From Ascidia mentula (Eukaryota; Chordata; Ascidiacea; Phlebobranchia; Ascidiidae): a DNA stretch of 64,000 nucleotides. The notes under the pieces are model-generated. The model was not told the DNA's origin. It did no database searches and saw nothing but the letters and a program-made list of their open reading frames with translations. Of this stretch, positions 12,139 to 25,823 are shown piece after piece. The translations under genes were made by a program, and so were the position numbers. The stretch's first letter is position 1; every line of letters starts with the position of its first letter. The stretch covers positions 15,435,001 to 15,499,000 of the forward strand of contig OX387197.1 in NCBI GenBank assembly GCA_947561715.1, in the 5' to 3' direction.

Positions 12139-13445
12139 CGACATAGGCTGGACTCTGTTTTTTTCGCGACCAACTTAACAATGGGCGAGATAGGGCCGAA
12201 GTTAAGACTGGGTGGGATAGGCTGGACTCTGTTTTTTTCGAGCCCCAAGCCCACTTAACAATGGGAGACATAGGCTGGACTCTGTTTTTTTCGCGACCCA
12301 CTTAACAATGGGCGAGATAGGGCCGAAGTTAAGACTGGGTGGGATAGGCTGGACTCTGTTTTTTTCGAGCCCCAAGCCCACATAACAATGGGAGACATAG
12401 GCTGGACTCTGTTTTTTTCGCGACCCACTTAACAATGGGCGAGATAGGGCCGAAGTTAAGACTGGGTGGGATAGGCTGGACTCTGTTTTTTTCGAGCCCC
12501 AAGCCCACTTAACAATGGGAGACATAGGCTGTACTCTGTTTTTTTCGCGACCCACTTAACAATGGGCGAGATAGGGCCGAAGTTAAGACTGGGTGGGATA
12601 GGCTGGACTCTGTTTTTCTCGAGCCCCAAGCCCACTTAACAATGGGAGACATAGGCTGTACTCTGTTTTTTTCGAGCCCCAAGCCCACTTAACAATGGGA
12701 GACATAGGCTGGACTCTGTTTTCTTCGCGACCCACTTAACAATGGGCGAGATAGGGCCGAAGTTAAGACTGGTTGGGATAGGCTGGACTCTGTTTTTTTT
12801 CGAGCCCCAAGCCCACTTAACAATGGGCGACATAGGCTGGACTTTGTTTTTTTCGAGCCCCAAGCCCACTTAACAATGGGAGACATAGGCTGGACTCTGT
12901 TTTTTTCGAGCCCCAAGCCCACTTAACAATGGGCGACATAGGCTGGACTCTGTTTTTTTCGCGACCAACTTAACAATGGGCGAGATAGGGCCGAAGTTAA
13001 GACTGGGTGGGATAGGCTGGACTCTGTTTTTTTCGAGCCCCAAGCCCACTTAACAATGGGAGACATAGGCTGGACTCTGTTTTTTTCGCGACCCACTTAA
13101 CAATGGGCGAGATAGGGCCGAAGTTAAGACTGGGTGGGATAGGCTGGACTCTGTTTTTTTCGAGCCCCAAGCCCACTTAACAATGGGAGACATAGGCTGG
13201 ACTCTGTTTTTTTCGCGACCCACTTAACAATGGGCGAGATATGGCCGAAGTTAAGACTGGGTGGGATAGGCTGGACTCTGTTTTTTTCGAGCCCCAAGCC
13301 CACTTAACAATGGGAGACATAGGCTGTACTCTGTTTTTTTCGCGACCCACTTAACAATGGGCGAGATAGGGCCGAAGTTAAGACTGGGTGGGATAGGCTG
13401 GACTCTGTTTTTTTCGAGCCCCAAGCCCACTTAACAATGGGAGAC
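12139..13445 (+). repeat. Mosaic satellite between higher-order blocks
   Basis: Forward A and B units with a start module at 12651 that carries several private substitutions. The longest open frame of the window (12202-12555, minus strand) is here and is only repeat translation. No other feature was seen. Confidence 0.8.
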
Positions 13446-16248
13446 ATAGGCTGTACTCTGTTTTTTTCGAGCCCCAAGCCCACTTAACAATGGGAGACAT
13501 AGGCTGGACTCTGTTTTCTTCGCGACCCACTTAACAATGGGCGAGATAGGGCCGAAGTTAAGACTGGGTGGGATAAGCTGGACTCTGTTTTTTTTCGAGC
13601 CCCAAGCCCACTTAACAATGGGCGACATAGGCTGGACTCTGTTTTTTTCGAGCCCCAAGCCCACTTAACAATGGGAGACATAGGCTGGACTCTGTTTTTT
13701 TCGAGCCCCAAGCCCACTTAACAATGGGCGACATAGGCTGGACTGTTTTTTTCGCGACCAACTTAACAATGGGCGAGATAGGGCCGAAGTTAAGACTGGG
13801 TGGGATAGGCTGTACTCTGTTTTTTTCGAGCCCCAAGCCCACTTAACAATGGGAGACATAGGCTGGACTCTGTTTTTTTCGCGACCCACTTAACAATGGG
13901 CGAGATAGGGCCGAAATTAAGACTGGGTGGGGTAGGCTGGACTCTGTTTTCTTCGCGACCCACTTAACAATGGGCGAGATAGGGCCGAAGTTAAGACTGG
14001 GTGGGATAGGCTGGACTCTGTTTTTTTCGAGCCCCAAGCCCACTTAACAATGTGAGACATAGGCTGGACTCTGTTTTTTTCGCGACCCACTTAACAATGG
14101 GCGAGATAGGGCCGAAGTTAAGACTGGGTGGGATAGGCTGGACTCTGTTTTTTTCGAGCCCCAAGCCCACTTAACAATGGGAGACATAGGCTGTACTCTG
14201 TTTTTTTCGCGACCCACTTAACAATGGGCGAGATAGGGCCGAAGTTAAGACTGGGTGGGATAGGCTGGACTCTGTTTTCTTCGCGACCCACTTAACAATG
14301 GGCGAGATAGGGCCGAAGTTAAGACTGGGTGGGATAGGCTGGACTCTGTTTTTTTCGAGCCCCAATCCCACTTAACAATGGGAGACATAGGCTGGACTCT
14401 GTTTTTTTCGAGCCCCAAGCCCACTTAACAATGGGCGACATAGGCTGGACTCTGTTTTTTTCGCGACCAACTTAACAATGGGCGAGATAGGGCCGAAGTT
14501 AAGACTGGGTGGGATAGGCTGGACTCTGTTTTTTTCGAGCCCCAAGCCCACTTAACAATGGGAGACATAGGCTGGACTCTGTTTTTTTCGCGACCCACTT
14601 AACAATGGGCGAGATAGGGCCGAAGTTAAGACTGGGTGGGATAGGCTGGACTCTGTTTTTTTTGAGCCCCAAGCCCACTTAACAATGGGAGACATAGGCT
14701 GGACTCTGTTTTTTTTCGAGCCCCAAGCCCACTTAACAATGGGCGACATAGGCTGGACTCTGTTTTTTTCGCGACCAACTTAACAATGGGCGAGATAGGG
14801 CCGAAGTTAAGACTGGGTGGGATAGGCTGGACTCTGTTTTTTTCGAGCCCCAAGCCCACTTAACAATGGGAGACATAGGCTGGACTCTGTTTTTTTCGCG
14901 ACCCACTTAACAATGGGCGAGATAGGGCCGAAGTTAAGACTGGGTGGGATAGGCTGGACTCTGTTTTTTTCGAGCCCCAAGCCCACTTAACAATGGGAGA
15001 CATAGGCTGGACTCTGTTTTTTTCGCGACCCACTTAACAATGGGCGAGATAGGGCCGAAGTTAAGACTGGGTGGGATAGGCTGGACTCTGTTTTTTTCGA
15101 GCCCCAAGCCCACTTAACAATGGGAGACATAGGCTGTACTCTGTTTTTTTCGCGACCCACTTAACAATGGGCGAGATAGGGCCGAAGTTAAGACTGGGTG
15201 GGATAGGCTGGACTCTGTTTTTTTCGAGCCCCAAGCCCACTTAACAATGGGAGACATAGGCTGTACTCTGTTTTTTTCGAGCCCCAAGCCCACTTAACAA
15301 TGGGAGACATAGGCTGGACTCTGTTTTCTTCGCGACCCACTTAACAATGGGCGAGATAGGGCCGAAGTTAAGACTGGGTGGGATAGGCTGGACTCTGTTT
15401 TTTTTCGAGCCCCAAGCCCACTTAACAATGGGCGACATAGGCTGGACTCTGTTTTTTTCGAGCCCCAAGCCCACTTAACAATGGGAGACATAGGCTGGAC
15501 TCTGTTTTTTTCGAGCCCCAAGCCCACTTAACAATGGGCGACATAGGCTGGACTGTTTTTTCCCGACCAACTTAACAATGGGCGAGATAGGGCCGAAGTT
15601 AAGACTGGGTGGGATAGGCTGTACTCTGTTTTTTTCGAGCCCCAAGCCCACTTAACAATGGGAGACATAGGCTGGACTCTGTTTTTTTCGCGACCCACTT
15701 AACAATGGGCGAGATAGGGCCGAAATTAAGACTGGGTGGGGTAGGCTGGACTCTGTTTTCTTCGCGACCCACTTAACAATGGGCGAGATAGGGCCGAAGT
15801 TAAGACTGGGTGGGATAGGCTGGACTCTGTTTTTTTCGAGCCCCAAGCCCACTTAACAATGGGAGACATAGGCTGGACTCTGTTTTTTTCGCGACCCACT
15901 TAACAATGGGCGAGATAGGGCCGAAGTTAAGACTGGGTGGGATAGGCTGGACTCTGTTTTTTTCGAGCCCCAAGCCCACTTAACAATGGGAGACATAGGC
16001 TGGACTCTGTTTTTTTCGCGACCCACTTAACAATGGGCGAGATAGGGCCGAAGTTAAGACTGGGTGGGATAGGCTGGACTCTGTTTTTTTCGAGCCCCAA
16101 GCCCACTTAACAATGGGAGACATAGGCTGGACTCTGTTTTTTTCGCGACCCACTTAACAATGGGCGAGATATGGCCGAAGTTAAGACTGGGTGGGATAGG
16201 CTGGACTCTGTTTTTTTCGAGCCCCAAGCCCACTTAACAATGGGCGAC
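13446..16248 (+). repeat. 2.8-kb block duplicated 9.4-9.6 kb downstream, copy 1
   Basis: Matches 22894-25823. The offset is 9448 bp at the start and 9575 bp from about 14.17 kb onward; the change is exactly one A+B dimer (127 bp). Shared markers include ATAAGCTGG, the GTAGGCTGG head, two T8 units and the 72-bp A type. Copies diverge after the A unit at 16122 (25697 in the other copy). Confidence 0.82.
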
Positions 16249-16424
16249 ATAGGCTGGACTCTGTTTTTTTCGAGCCCCAAGCCCACTTAACAATGGGAGA
16301 CATAGGCTGGACTCTGTTTTTTTCGCGACCCACTTAACAATGGGCGAGATATGGCCGAAGTTAAGACTGGGTGGGATAGGCTGGACTCTGTTTTTTTCGA
16401 GCCCCAAGCCCACTTAACAATGGG
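16122..16424 (+). repeat. 180-bp local tandem duplication (A B' B)
   Basis: An A unit with the rare ATATGG variant, then B' and B, occupies 16122-16301. The A with ATATGG starts again at 16302. 74+53+53 is 180, so the step is a whole number of units. Confidence 0.82.
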
Positions 16425-16555
16425 AGACATAGGCTGTACTCTGTTTTTTTCGCGACCCACTTAACAATGGGCGAGATAGGGCCGAAGTTAAGACTGGGTG
16501 GGATAGGCTGGACTCTGTTTTTTTCGAGCCCCAAGCCCACTTAACAATGGGAGAC

Positions 16556-19500
16556 ATAGGCTGTACTCTGTTTTTTTCGAGCCCCAAGCCCACTTAACAA
16601 TGGGAGACATAGGCTGGACTCTGTTTTCTTCGCGACCCACTTAACAATGGGCGAGATAGGGCCGAAGTTAAGACTGGGTGGGATAAGCTGGACTCTGTTT
16701 TTTTTCGAGCCCCAAGCCCACTTAACAATGGGCGACATAGGCTGGACTCTGTTTTTTTCGAGCCCCAAGCCCACTTAACAATGGGAGACATAGGCTGGAC
16801 TCTGTTTTTTTCGAGCCCCAAGCCCACTTAACAATGGGCGACATAGGCTGGACTGTTTTTTTCGCGACCAACTTAACAATGGGCGAGATAGGGCCGAAGT
16901 TAAGACTGGGTGGGATAGGCTGTACTCTGTTTTTTTCGAGCCCCAAGCCCACTTAACAATGGGAGACATAGGCTGGACTCTGTTTTTTTCGCGACCCACT
17001 TAACAATGGGCGAGATAGGGCCGAAATTAAGACTGGGTGGGGTAGGCTGGACTCTGTTTTCTTCGCGACCCACTTAACAATGGGCGAGATAGGGCCGAAG
17101 TTAAGACTGGGTGGGATAGGCTGGACTCTGTTTTTTTCGAGCCCCAAGCCCACTTAACAATGGGAGACATAGGCTGGACTCTGTTTTTTTCGCGACCCAC
17201 TTAAAAATGGGCGAGATAGGGCCGAAGTTAAGACTGGGTGGGATAGGCTGGACTCTGTTTTTTTCGAGCCCCAAGCCCACTTAACAATGGGAGACATAGG
17301 CTGGACTCTGTTTTTTTCGCGACCCACTTAACAATGGGCGAGATAGGGCCGAAGTTAAGACTGGGTGGGATAGGCTGGACTCTGTTTTTTTCGAGCCCCA
17401 AGCCCACTTAACAATGGGAGACATAGGCTGTACTCTGTTTTTTTCGCGACCCACTTAACAATGGGCGAGATAGGGCCGAAGTTAAGACTGGGTGGGATAG
17501 GCTGGACTCTGTTTTCTTCGCGACCCACTTAACAATGGGCGAGATAGGGCCGAAGTTAAGACTGGGTGGGATAGGCTGGACTCTGTTTTTTTCGAGCCCC
17601 AAGCCCACTTAACAATGGGAGACATAGGCTGGACTCTGTTTTTTTCGCGACCCACTTAACAATGGGCGAGATAGGGCCGAAGTTAAGACTGGGTGGGATA
17701 GGCTGGACTCTGTTTTTTTCGAGCCCCAAGCCCACTTAACAATGGGAGACATAGGCTGGACTCTGTTTTTTTCGCGACCCACTTAACAATGGGCGAGATA
17801 TGGCCGAAGTTAAGACTGGGTGGGATAGGCTGGACTCTGTTTTTTTCGAGCCCCAAGCCCACTTAACAATGGGAGACATAGGCTGTACTCTGTTTTTTTC
17901 GCGACCCACTTAACAATGGGCGAGATAGGGCCGAAGTTAAGACTGGGTGGGATAGGCTGGACTCTGTTTTTTTCGAGCCCCAAGCCCACTTAACAATGGG
18001 AGACATAGGCTGTACTCTGTTTTTTTCGAGCCCCAAGCCCACTTAACAATGGGAGACATAGGCTGGACTCTGTTTTCTTCGCGACCCACTTAACAATGGG
18101 CGAGATAGGGCCGAAGTTAAGACTGGGTGGGATAAGCTGGACTCTGTTTTTTTTCGAGCCCCAAGCCCACTTAACAATGGGCGACATAGGCTGGACTCTG
18201 TTTTTTTCGAGCCCCAAGCCCACTTAACAATGGGAGACATAGGCTGGACTCTGTTTTTTTCGAGCCCCAAGCCCACTTAACAATGGGCGACATAGGCTGG
18301 ACTGTTTTTTTCGCGACCAACTTAACAATGGGCGAGATAGGGCCGAAGTTAAGACTGGGTGGGATAGGCTGTACTCTGTTTTTTTCGAGCCCCAAGCCCA
18401 CTTAACAATGGGAGACATAGGCTGGACTCTGTTTTTTTCGCGACCCACTTAACAATGGGCGAGATAGGGCCGAAATTAAGACTGGGTGGGGTAGGCTGGA
18501 CTCTGTTTTCTTCGCGACCCACTTAACAATGGGCGAGATAGGGCCGAAGTTAAGACTGGGTGGGATAGGCTGGACTCTGTTTTTTTCGAGCCCCAAGCCC
18601 ACTTAACAATGGGAGACATAGGCTGGACTCTGTTTTTTTCGCGACCCACTTAAAAATGGGCGAGATAGGGCCGAAGTTAAGACTGGGTGGGATAGGCTGG
18701 ACTCTGTTTTTTTCGAGCCCCAAGCCCACTTAACAATGGGAGACATAGGCTGGACTCTGTTTTTTTCGCGACCCACTTAACAATGGGCGAGATAGGGCCG
18801 AAGTTAAGACTGGGTGGGATAGGCTGGACTCTGTTTTTTTCGAGCCCCAAGCCCACTTAACAATGGGAGACATAGGCTGTACTCTGTTTTTTTCGCGACC
18901 CACTTAACAATGGGCGAGATAGGGCCGAAGTTAAGACTGGGTGGGATAGGCTGGACTCTGTTTTCTTCGCGACCCACTTAACAATGGGCGAGATAGGGCC
19001 GAAGTTAAGACTGGGTGGGATAGGCTGGACTCTGTTTTTTTCGAGCCCCAAGCCCACTTAACAATGGGAGACATAGGCTGGACTCTGTTTTTTTCGCGAC
19101 CCACTTAACAATGGGCGAGATAGGGCCGAAGTTAAGACTGGGTGGGATAGGCTGGACTCTGTTTTTTTCGAGCCCCAAGCCCACTTAACAATGGGAGACA
19201 TAGGCTGGACTCTGTTTTTTTCGCGACCCACTTAACAATGGGCGAGATATGGCCGAAGTTAAGACTGGGTGGGATAGGCTGGACTCTGTTTTTTTCGAGC
19301 CCCAAGCCCACTTAACAATGGGAGACATAGGCTGTACTCTGTTTTTTTCGCGACCCACTTAACAATGGGCGAGATAGGGCCGAAGTTAAGACTGGGTGGG
19401 ATAGGCTGGACTCTGTTTTTTTCGAGCCCCAAGCCCACTTAACAATGGGAGACATAGGCTGTACTCTGTTTTTTTCGAGCCCCAAGCCCACTTAACAATG

Positions 19501-20543
19501 GGAGACATAGGCTGGACTCTGTTTTCTTCGCGACCCACTTAACAATGGGCGAGATAGGGCCGAAGTTAAGACTGGGTGGGATAAGCTGGACTCTGTTTTT
19601 TTTCGAGCCCCAAGCCCACTTAACAATGGGCGACATAGGCTGGACTCTGTTTTTTTCGAGCCCCAAGCCCACTTAACAATGGGAGACATAGGCTGGACTC
19701 TGTTTTTTTCGAGCCCCAAGCCCACTTAACAATGGGCGACATAGGCTGGACTGTTTTTTTCGCGACCAACTTAACAATGGGCGAGATAGGGCCGAAGTTA
19801 AGACTGGGTGGGATAGGCTGTACTCTGTTTTTTTCGAGCCCCAAGCCCACTTAACAATGGGAGACATAGGCTGGACTCTGTTTTTTTCGCGACCCACTTA
19901 ACAATGGGCGAGATAGGGCCGAAATTAAGACTGGGTGGGGTAGGCTGGACTCTGTTTTCTTCGCGACCCACTTAACAATGGGCGAGATAGGGCCGAAGTT
20001 AAGACTGGGTGGGATAGGCTGGACTCTGTTTTTTTCGAGCCCCAAGCCCACTTAACAATGGGAGACATAGGCTGGACTCTGTTTTTTTCGCGACCCACTT
20101 AAAAATGGGCGAGATAGGGCCGAAGTTAAGACTGGGTGGGATAGGCTGGACTCTGTTTTTTTCGAGCCCCAAGCCCACTTAACAATGTGAGACATAGGCT
20201 GGACTCTGTTTTTTTCGCGACCCACTTAACAATGGGCGAGATAGGGCCGAAGTTAAGACTGGGTGGGATAGGCTGGACTCTGTTTTTTTCGAGCCCCAAG
20301 CCCACTTAACAATGGGAGACATAGGCTATACTCTGTTTTTTTCGCGACCCACTTAACAATGGGCGAGATAGGGCCGAAGTTAAGACTGGGTGGGATAGGC
20401 TGGACTCTGTTTTCTTCGCGACCCACTTAACAATGGGCGAGATAGGGCCGAAGTTAAGACTGGGTGGGATAGGCTGGACTCTGTTTTTTTCGAGCCCCAA
20501 TCCCACTTAACAATGGGAGACATAGGCTGGACTCTGTTTTTTT
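16556..20543 (+). repeat. 1449-bp higher-order repeat, about 2.75 copies
   Basis: Copies are 16556-18004, 18005-19453 and 19454 to about 20543. Each full copy has 23 units (11 A including one of 72 bp, 12 B including one of 54 bp), summing to 1449 bp. Variant markers hold their place in every copy: ATAAGCTGG, the GTAGGCTGG head, TTAAAAATGG (17202, 18651, 20100); ATATGG appears in both full copies. Private changes such as ATGTGAGAC near 20188 and GGCTATACT near 20328 appear only in the third. Confidence 0.92.
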
Positions 20544-23500
20544 CGAGCCCCAAGCCCACTTAACAATGGGCGACATAGGCTGGACTCTGTTTTTTTCGCG
20601 ACCAACTTAACAATGGGCGAGATAGGGCCGAAGTTAAGACTGGGTGGGATAGGCTGGACTCTGTTTTTTTCGAGCCCCAAGCCCACTTAACAATGGGAGA
20701 CATAGGCTGGACTCTGTTTTTTTCGCGACCCACTTAACAATGGGCGAGATAGGGCCGAAGTTAAGACTGGGTGGGATAGGCTGGACTCTGTTTTTTTTGA
20801 GCCCCAAGCCCACTTAACAATGGGAGACATAGGCTGGACTCTGTTTTTTTTCGAGCCCCAAGCCCACTTAACAATGGGCGACATAGGCTGGACTCTGCTT
20901 TTTTCGCGACCAACTTAACAATGGGCGAGATAGGGCCGAAGTTAAGACTGGGTGGGATAGGCTGGACTCTGTTTTTTTCGAGCCCCAAGCCCACTTAACA
21001 ATGGGAGACATAGGCTGGACTCTGTTTTTTTCGCGACCCACTTAACAATGGGCGAGATAGGGCCGAAGTTAAGACTGGGTGGGATAGGCTGGACTCTGTT
21101 TTTTTCGAGCCCCAAGCCCACTTAACAATGGGAGACATAGGCTGGACTCTGTTTTTTTCGCGACCCACTTAACAATGGGCGAGATAGGGCCGAAGTTAAG
21201 ACTGGGTGGGATAGGCTGGACTCTGTTTTTTTCGAGCCCCAAGCCCACTTAACAATGGGAGACATAGGCTGTACTCTGTTTTTTTCGCGACCCACTTAAC
21301 AATGGGCGAGATAGGGCCGAAGTTAAGACTGGGTGGGATAGGCTGGACTCTGTTTTTTTCGAGCCCCAAGCCCACTTAACAATGGGAGACATAGGCTGTA
21401 CTCTGTTTTTTTCGAGCCCCAAGCCCACTTAACAATGGGAGACATAGGCTGGACTCTGTTTTCTTCGCGACCCACTTAACAATGGGCGAGATAGGGCCGA
21501 AGTTAAGACTGGGTGGGATAGGCTGGACTCTGTTTTTTTTCGAGCCCCAAGCCCACTTAACAATGGGAGACATAGGCTGTACTCTGTTTTTTTCGCGACC
21601 CACTTAACAATGGGCGAGATAGGGCCGAAGTTAAGACTGGGTGGGATAGGCTGGACTCTGTTTTTTTCGAGCCCCAAGCCCACTTAACAATGGGAGACAT
21701 AGGCTGTACTCTGTTTTTTTCGAGCCCCAAGCCCACTTAACAATGGGAGACATAGGCTGGACTCTGTTTTCTTCGCGACCCACTTAACAATGGGCGAGAT
21801 AGGGCCGAAGTTAAGACTGGGTGGGATAAGCTGGACTCTGTTTTTTTTCGAGCCCCAAGCCCACTTAACAATGGGAGACATAGGCTGGACTCTGTTTTCT
21901 TCGCGACCCACTTAACAATGGGCGAGATAGGGCCGAAGTTAAGACTGGGTGGGATAGGCTGGACTCTGTTTTTTTTCGAGCCCCAAGCCCACTTAACAAT
22001 GGGCGACATAGGCTGGACTCTGTTTTTTTCGAGCCCCAAGCCCACTTAACAATGGGCGACATAGGCTGGACTGTTTTTTCCCGACCAACTTAACAATGGG
22101 CGAGATAGGGCCGAAGTTAAGACTGGGTGGGATAGGCTGTACTCTGTTTTTTTCGAGCCCCAAGCCCACTTAACAATGGGAGACATAGGCTGGACTCTGT
22201 TTTTTTCGCGACCCACTTAACAATGGGCGAGATAGGGCCGAAATTAAGACTGGGTGGGGTAGGCTGGACTCTGTTTTCTTCGCGACCCACTTAACAATGG
22301 GCGAGATAGGGCCGAAGTTAAGACTGGGTGGGATAGGCTGGACTCTGTTTTTTTCGAGCCCCAAGCCCACTTAACAATGGGAGACATAGGCTGGACTCTG
22401 TTTTTTTCGCGACCCACTTAACAATGGGCGAGATAGGGCCGAAGTTAAGACTGGGTGGGATAGGCTGGACTCTGTTTTTTTCGAGCCCCAAGCCCACTTA
22501 ACAATGGGAGACATAGGCTGGACTCTGTTTTTTTCGCGACCCACTTAACAATGGGCGAGATAGGGCCGAAGTTAAGACTGGGTGGGATAGGCTGGACTCT
22601 GTTTTTTTCGAGCCCCAAGCCCACTTAACAATGGGAGACATAGGCTGGACTCTGTTTTTTTCGCGACCCACTTAACAATGGGCGAGATATGGCCGAAGTT
22701 AAGACTGGGTGGGATAGGCTGGACTCTGTTTTTTTCGAGCCCCAAGCCCACTTAACAATGGGAGACATAGGCTGTACTCTGTTTTTTTCGCGACCCACTT
22801 AACAATGGGCGAGATAGGGCCGAAGTTAAGACTGGGTGGGATAGGCTGGACTCTGTTTTTTTCGAGCCCCAAGCCCACTTAACAATGGGAGACATAGGCT
22901 GTACTCTGTTTTTTTCGAGCCCCAAGCCCACTTAACAATGGGAGACATAGGCTGGACTCTGTTTTCTTCGCGACCCACTTAACAATGGGCGAGATAGGGC
23001 CGAAGTTAAGACTGGGTGGGATAAGCTGGACTCTGTTTTTTTTCGAGCCCCAAGCCCACTTAACAATGGGCGACATAGGCTGGACTCTGTTTTTTTCGAG
23101 CCCCAAGCCCACTTAACAATGGGAGACATAGGCTGGACTCTGTTTTTTTCGAGCCCCAAGCCCACTTAACAATGGGCGACATAGGCTGGACTGTTTTTTT
23201 CGCGACCAACTTAACAATGGGCGAGATAGGGCCGAAGTTAAGACTGGGTGGGATAGGCTGTACTCTGTTTTTTTCGAGCCCCAAGCCCACTTAACAATGG
23301 GAGACATAGGCTGGACTCTGTTTTTTTCGCGACCCACTTAACAATGGGCGAGATAGGGCCGAAATTAAGACTGGGTGGGGTAGGCTGGACTCTGTTTTCT
23401 TCGCGACCCACTTAACAATGGGCGAGATAGGGCCGAAGTTAAGACTGGGTGGGATAGGCTGGACTCTGTTTTTTTCGAGCCCCAAGCCCACTTAACAATG

Positions 23501-24980
23501 GGAGACATAGGCTGGACTCTGTTTTTTTCGCGACCCACTTAAAAATGGGCGAGATAGGGCCGAAGTTAAGACTGGGTGGGATAGGCTGGACTCTGTTTTT
23601 TTCGAGCCCCAAGCCCACTTAACAATGGGAGACATAGGCTGGACTCTGTTTTTTTCGCGACCCACTTAACAATGGGCGAGATAGGGCCGAAGTTAAGACT
23701 GGGTGGGATAGGCTGGACTCTGTTTTTTTCGAGCCCCAAGCCCACTTAACAATGGGAGACATAGGCTGTACTCTGTTTTTTTCGCGACCCACTTAACAAT
23801 GGGCGAGATAGGGCCGAAGTTAAGACTGGGTGGGATAGGCTGGACTCTGTTTTCTTCGCGACCCACTTAACAATGGGCGAGATAGGGCCGAAGTTAAGAC
23901 TGGGTGGGATAGGCTGGACTCTGTTTTTTTCGAGCCCCAATCCCACTTAACAATGGGAGACATAGGCTGGACTCTGTTTTTTTCGAGCCCCAAGCCCACT
24001 TAACAATGGGCGACATAGGCTGGACTCTGTTTTTTTCGCGACCAACTTAACAATGGGCGAGATAGGGCCGAAGTTAAGACTGGGTGGGATAGGCTGGACT
24101 CTGTTTTTTTCGAGCCCCAAGCCCACTTAACAATGGGAGACATAGGCTGGACTCTGTTTTTTTCGCGACCCACTTAACAATGGGCGAGATAGGGCCGAAG
24201 TTAAGACTGGGTGGGATAGGCTGGACTCTGTTTTTTTTGAGCCCCAAGCCCACTTAACAATGGGAGACATAGGCTGGACTCTGTTTTTTTTCGAGCCCCA
24301 AGCCCACTTAACAATGGGCGACATAGGCTGGACTCTGTTTTTTTCGCGACCAACTTAACAATGGGCGAGATAGGGCCGAAGTTAAGACTGGGTGGGATAG
24401 GCTGGACTCTGTTTTTTTCGAGCCCCAAGCCCACTTAACAATGGGAGACATAGGCTGGACTCTGTTTTTTTCGCGACCCACTTAACAATGGGCGAGATAG
24501 GGCCGAAGTTAAGACTGGGTGGGATAGGCTGGACTCTGTTTTTTTCGAGCCCCAAGCCCACTTAACAATGGGAGACATAGGCTGGACTCTGTTTTTTTCG
24601 CGACCCACTTAACAATGGGCGAGATAGGGCCGAAGTTAAGACTGGGTGGGATAGGCTGGACTCTGTTTTTTTCGAGCCCCAAGCCCACTTAACAATGGGA
24701 GACATAGGCTGTACTCTGTTTTTTTCGCGACCCACTTAACAATGGGCGAGATAGGGCCGAAGTTAAGACTGGGTGGGATAGGCTGGACTCTGTTTTTTTC
24801 GAGCCCCAAGCCCACTTAACAATGGGAGACATAGGCTGTACTCTGTTTTTTTCGAGCCCCAAGCCCACTTAACAATGGGAGACATAGGCTGGACTCTGTT
24901 TTCTTCGCGACCCACTTAACAATGGGCGAGATAGGGCCGAAGTTAAGACTGGGTGGGATAGGCTGGACTCTGTTTTTTTT
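19454..24980 (+). repeat. 3440-bp tandem duplication overlapping the 1449-bp repeat
   Basis: Text from 19454 to about 21540 recurs from 22894 to about 24980 at a constant 3440-bp offset, including TTAAAAATGG (20100 and 23540), a T8 unit with TTTGAGCC, and the start modules. After about 21540 the first copy carries extra units (a second start module at 21699 with ATAAGCTGG) that are absent from the second, 383 bp in total by the shift in offset. Confidence 0.85.
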
Positions 24981-25823
24981 CGAGCCCCAAGCCCACTTAA
25001 CAATGGGCGACATAGGCTGGACTCTGTTTTTTTCGAGCCCCAAGCCCACTTAACAATGGGAGACATAGGCTGGACTCTGTTTTTTTCGAGCCCCAAGCCC
25101 ACTTAACAATGGGCGACATAGGCTGGACTGTTTTTTCCCGACCAACTTAACAATGGGCGAGATAGGGCCGAAGTTAAGACTGGGTGGGATAGGCTGTACT
25201 CTGTTTTTTTCGAGCCCCAAGCCCACTTAACAATGGGAGACATAGGCTGGACTCTGTTTTTTTCGCGACCCACTTAACAATGGGCGAGATAGGGCCGAAA
25301 TTAAGACTGGGTGGGGTAGGCTGGACTCTGTTTTCTTCGCGACCCACTTAACAATGGGCGAGATAGGGCCGAAGTTAAGACTGGGTGGGATAGGATGGAC
25401 TCTGTTTTTTTCGAGCCCCAAGCCCACTTAACAATGGGAGACATAGGCTGGACTCTGTTTTTTTCGCGACCCACTTAACAATGGGCGAGATAGGGCCGAA
25501 GTTAAGACTGGGTGGGATAGGCTGGACTCTGTTTTTTTCGAGCCCCAAGCCCACTTAACAATGGGAGACATAGGCTGGACTCTGTTTTTTTCGCGACCCA
25601 CTTAACAATGGGCGAGATAGGGCCGAAGTTAAGACTGGGTGGGATAGGCTGGACTCTGTTTTTTTCGAGCCCCAAGCCCACTTAACAATGGGAGACATAG
25701 GCTGGACTCTGTTTTTTTCGCGACCCACTTAACAATGGGCGAGATAGGGCCGAAGTTATGACTGGGTGGGATAGGCTGGACTCTGTTTTTTTCGAGCCCC
25801 AAGCCCACTTAACAATGGGAGAC
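22894..25823 (+). repeat. 2.8-kb block, copy 2
   Basis: Counterpart of 13446-16248, and also the second half of the 3440-bp duplication. It differs from the 13.4-kb copy by one extra A+B dimer near 23.5 kb, which contains the TTAAAAATGG unit. Confidence 0.82.

Noticed and set aside
12202-12555. The longest open frame of the window, 117 codons on the minus strand, among some 180 others of 64-110 codons.
   Set aside because: It is the same repeat translation as all the others (segments such as NRVQPMSPIVKWAWG). The frame shifts with every unit, stops come from TTAA, many such frames begin with GTG, and there is no promoter, splice or codon signal.
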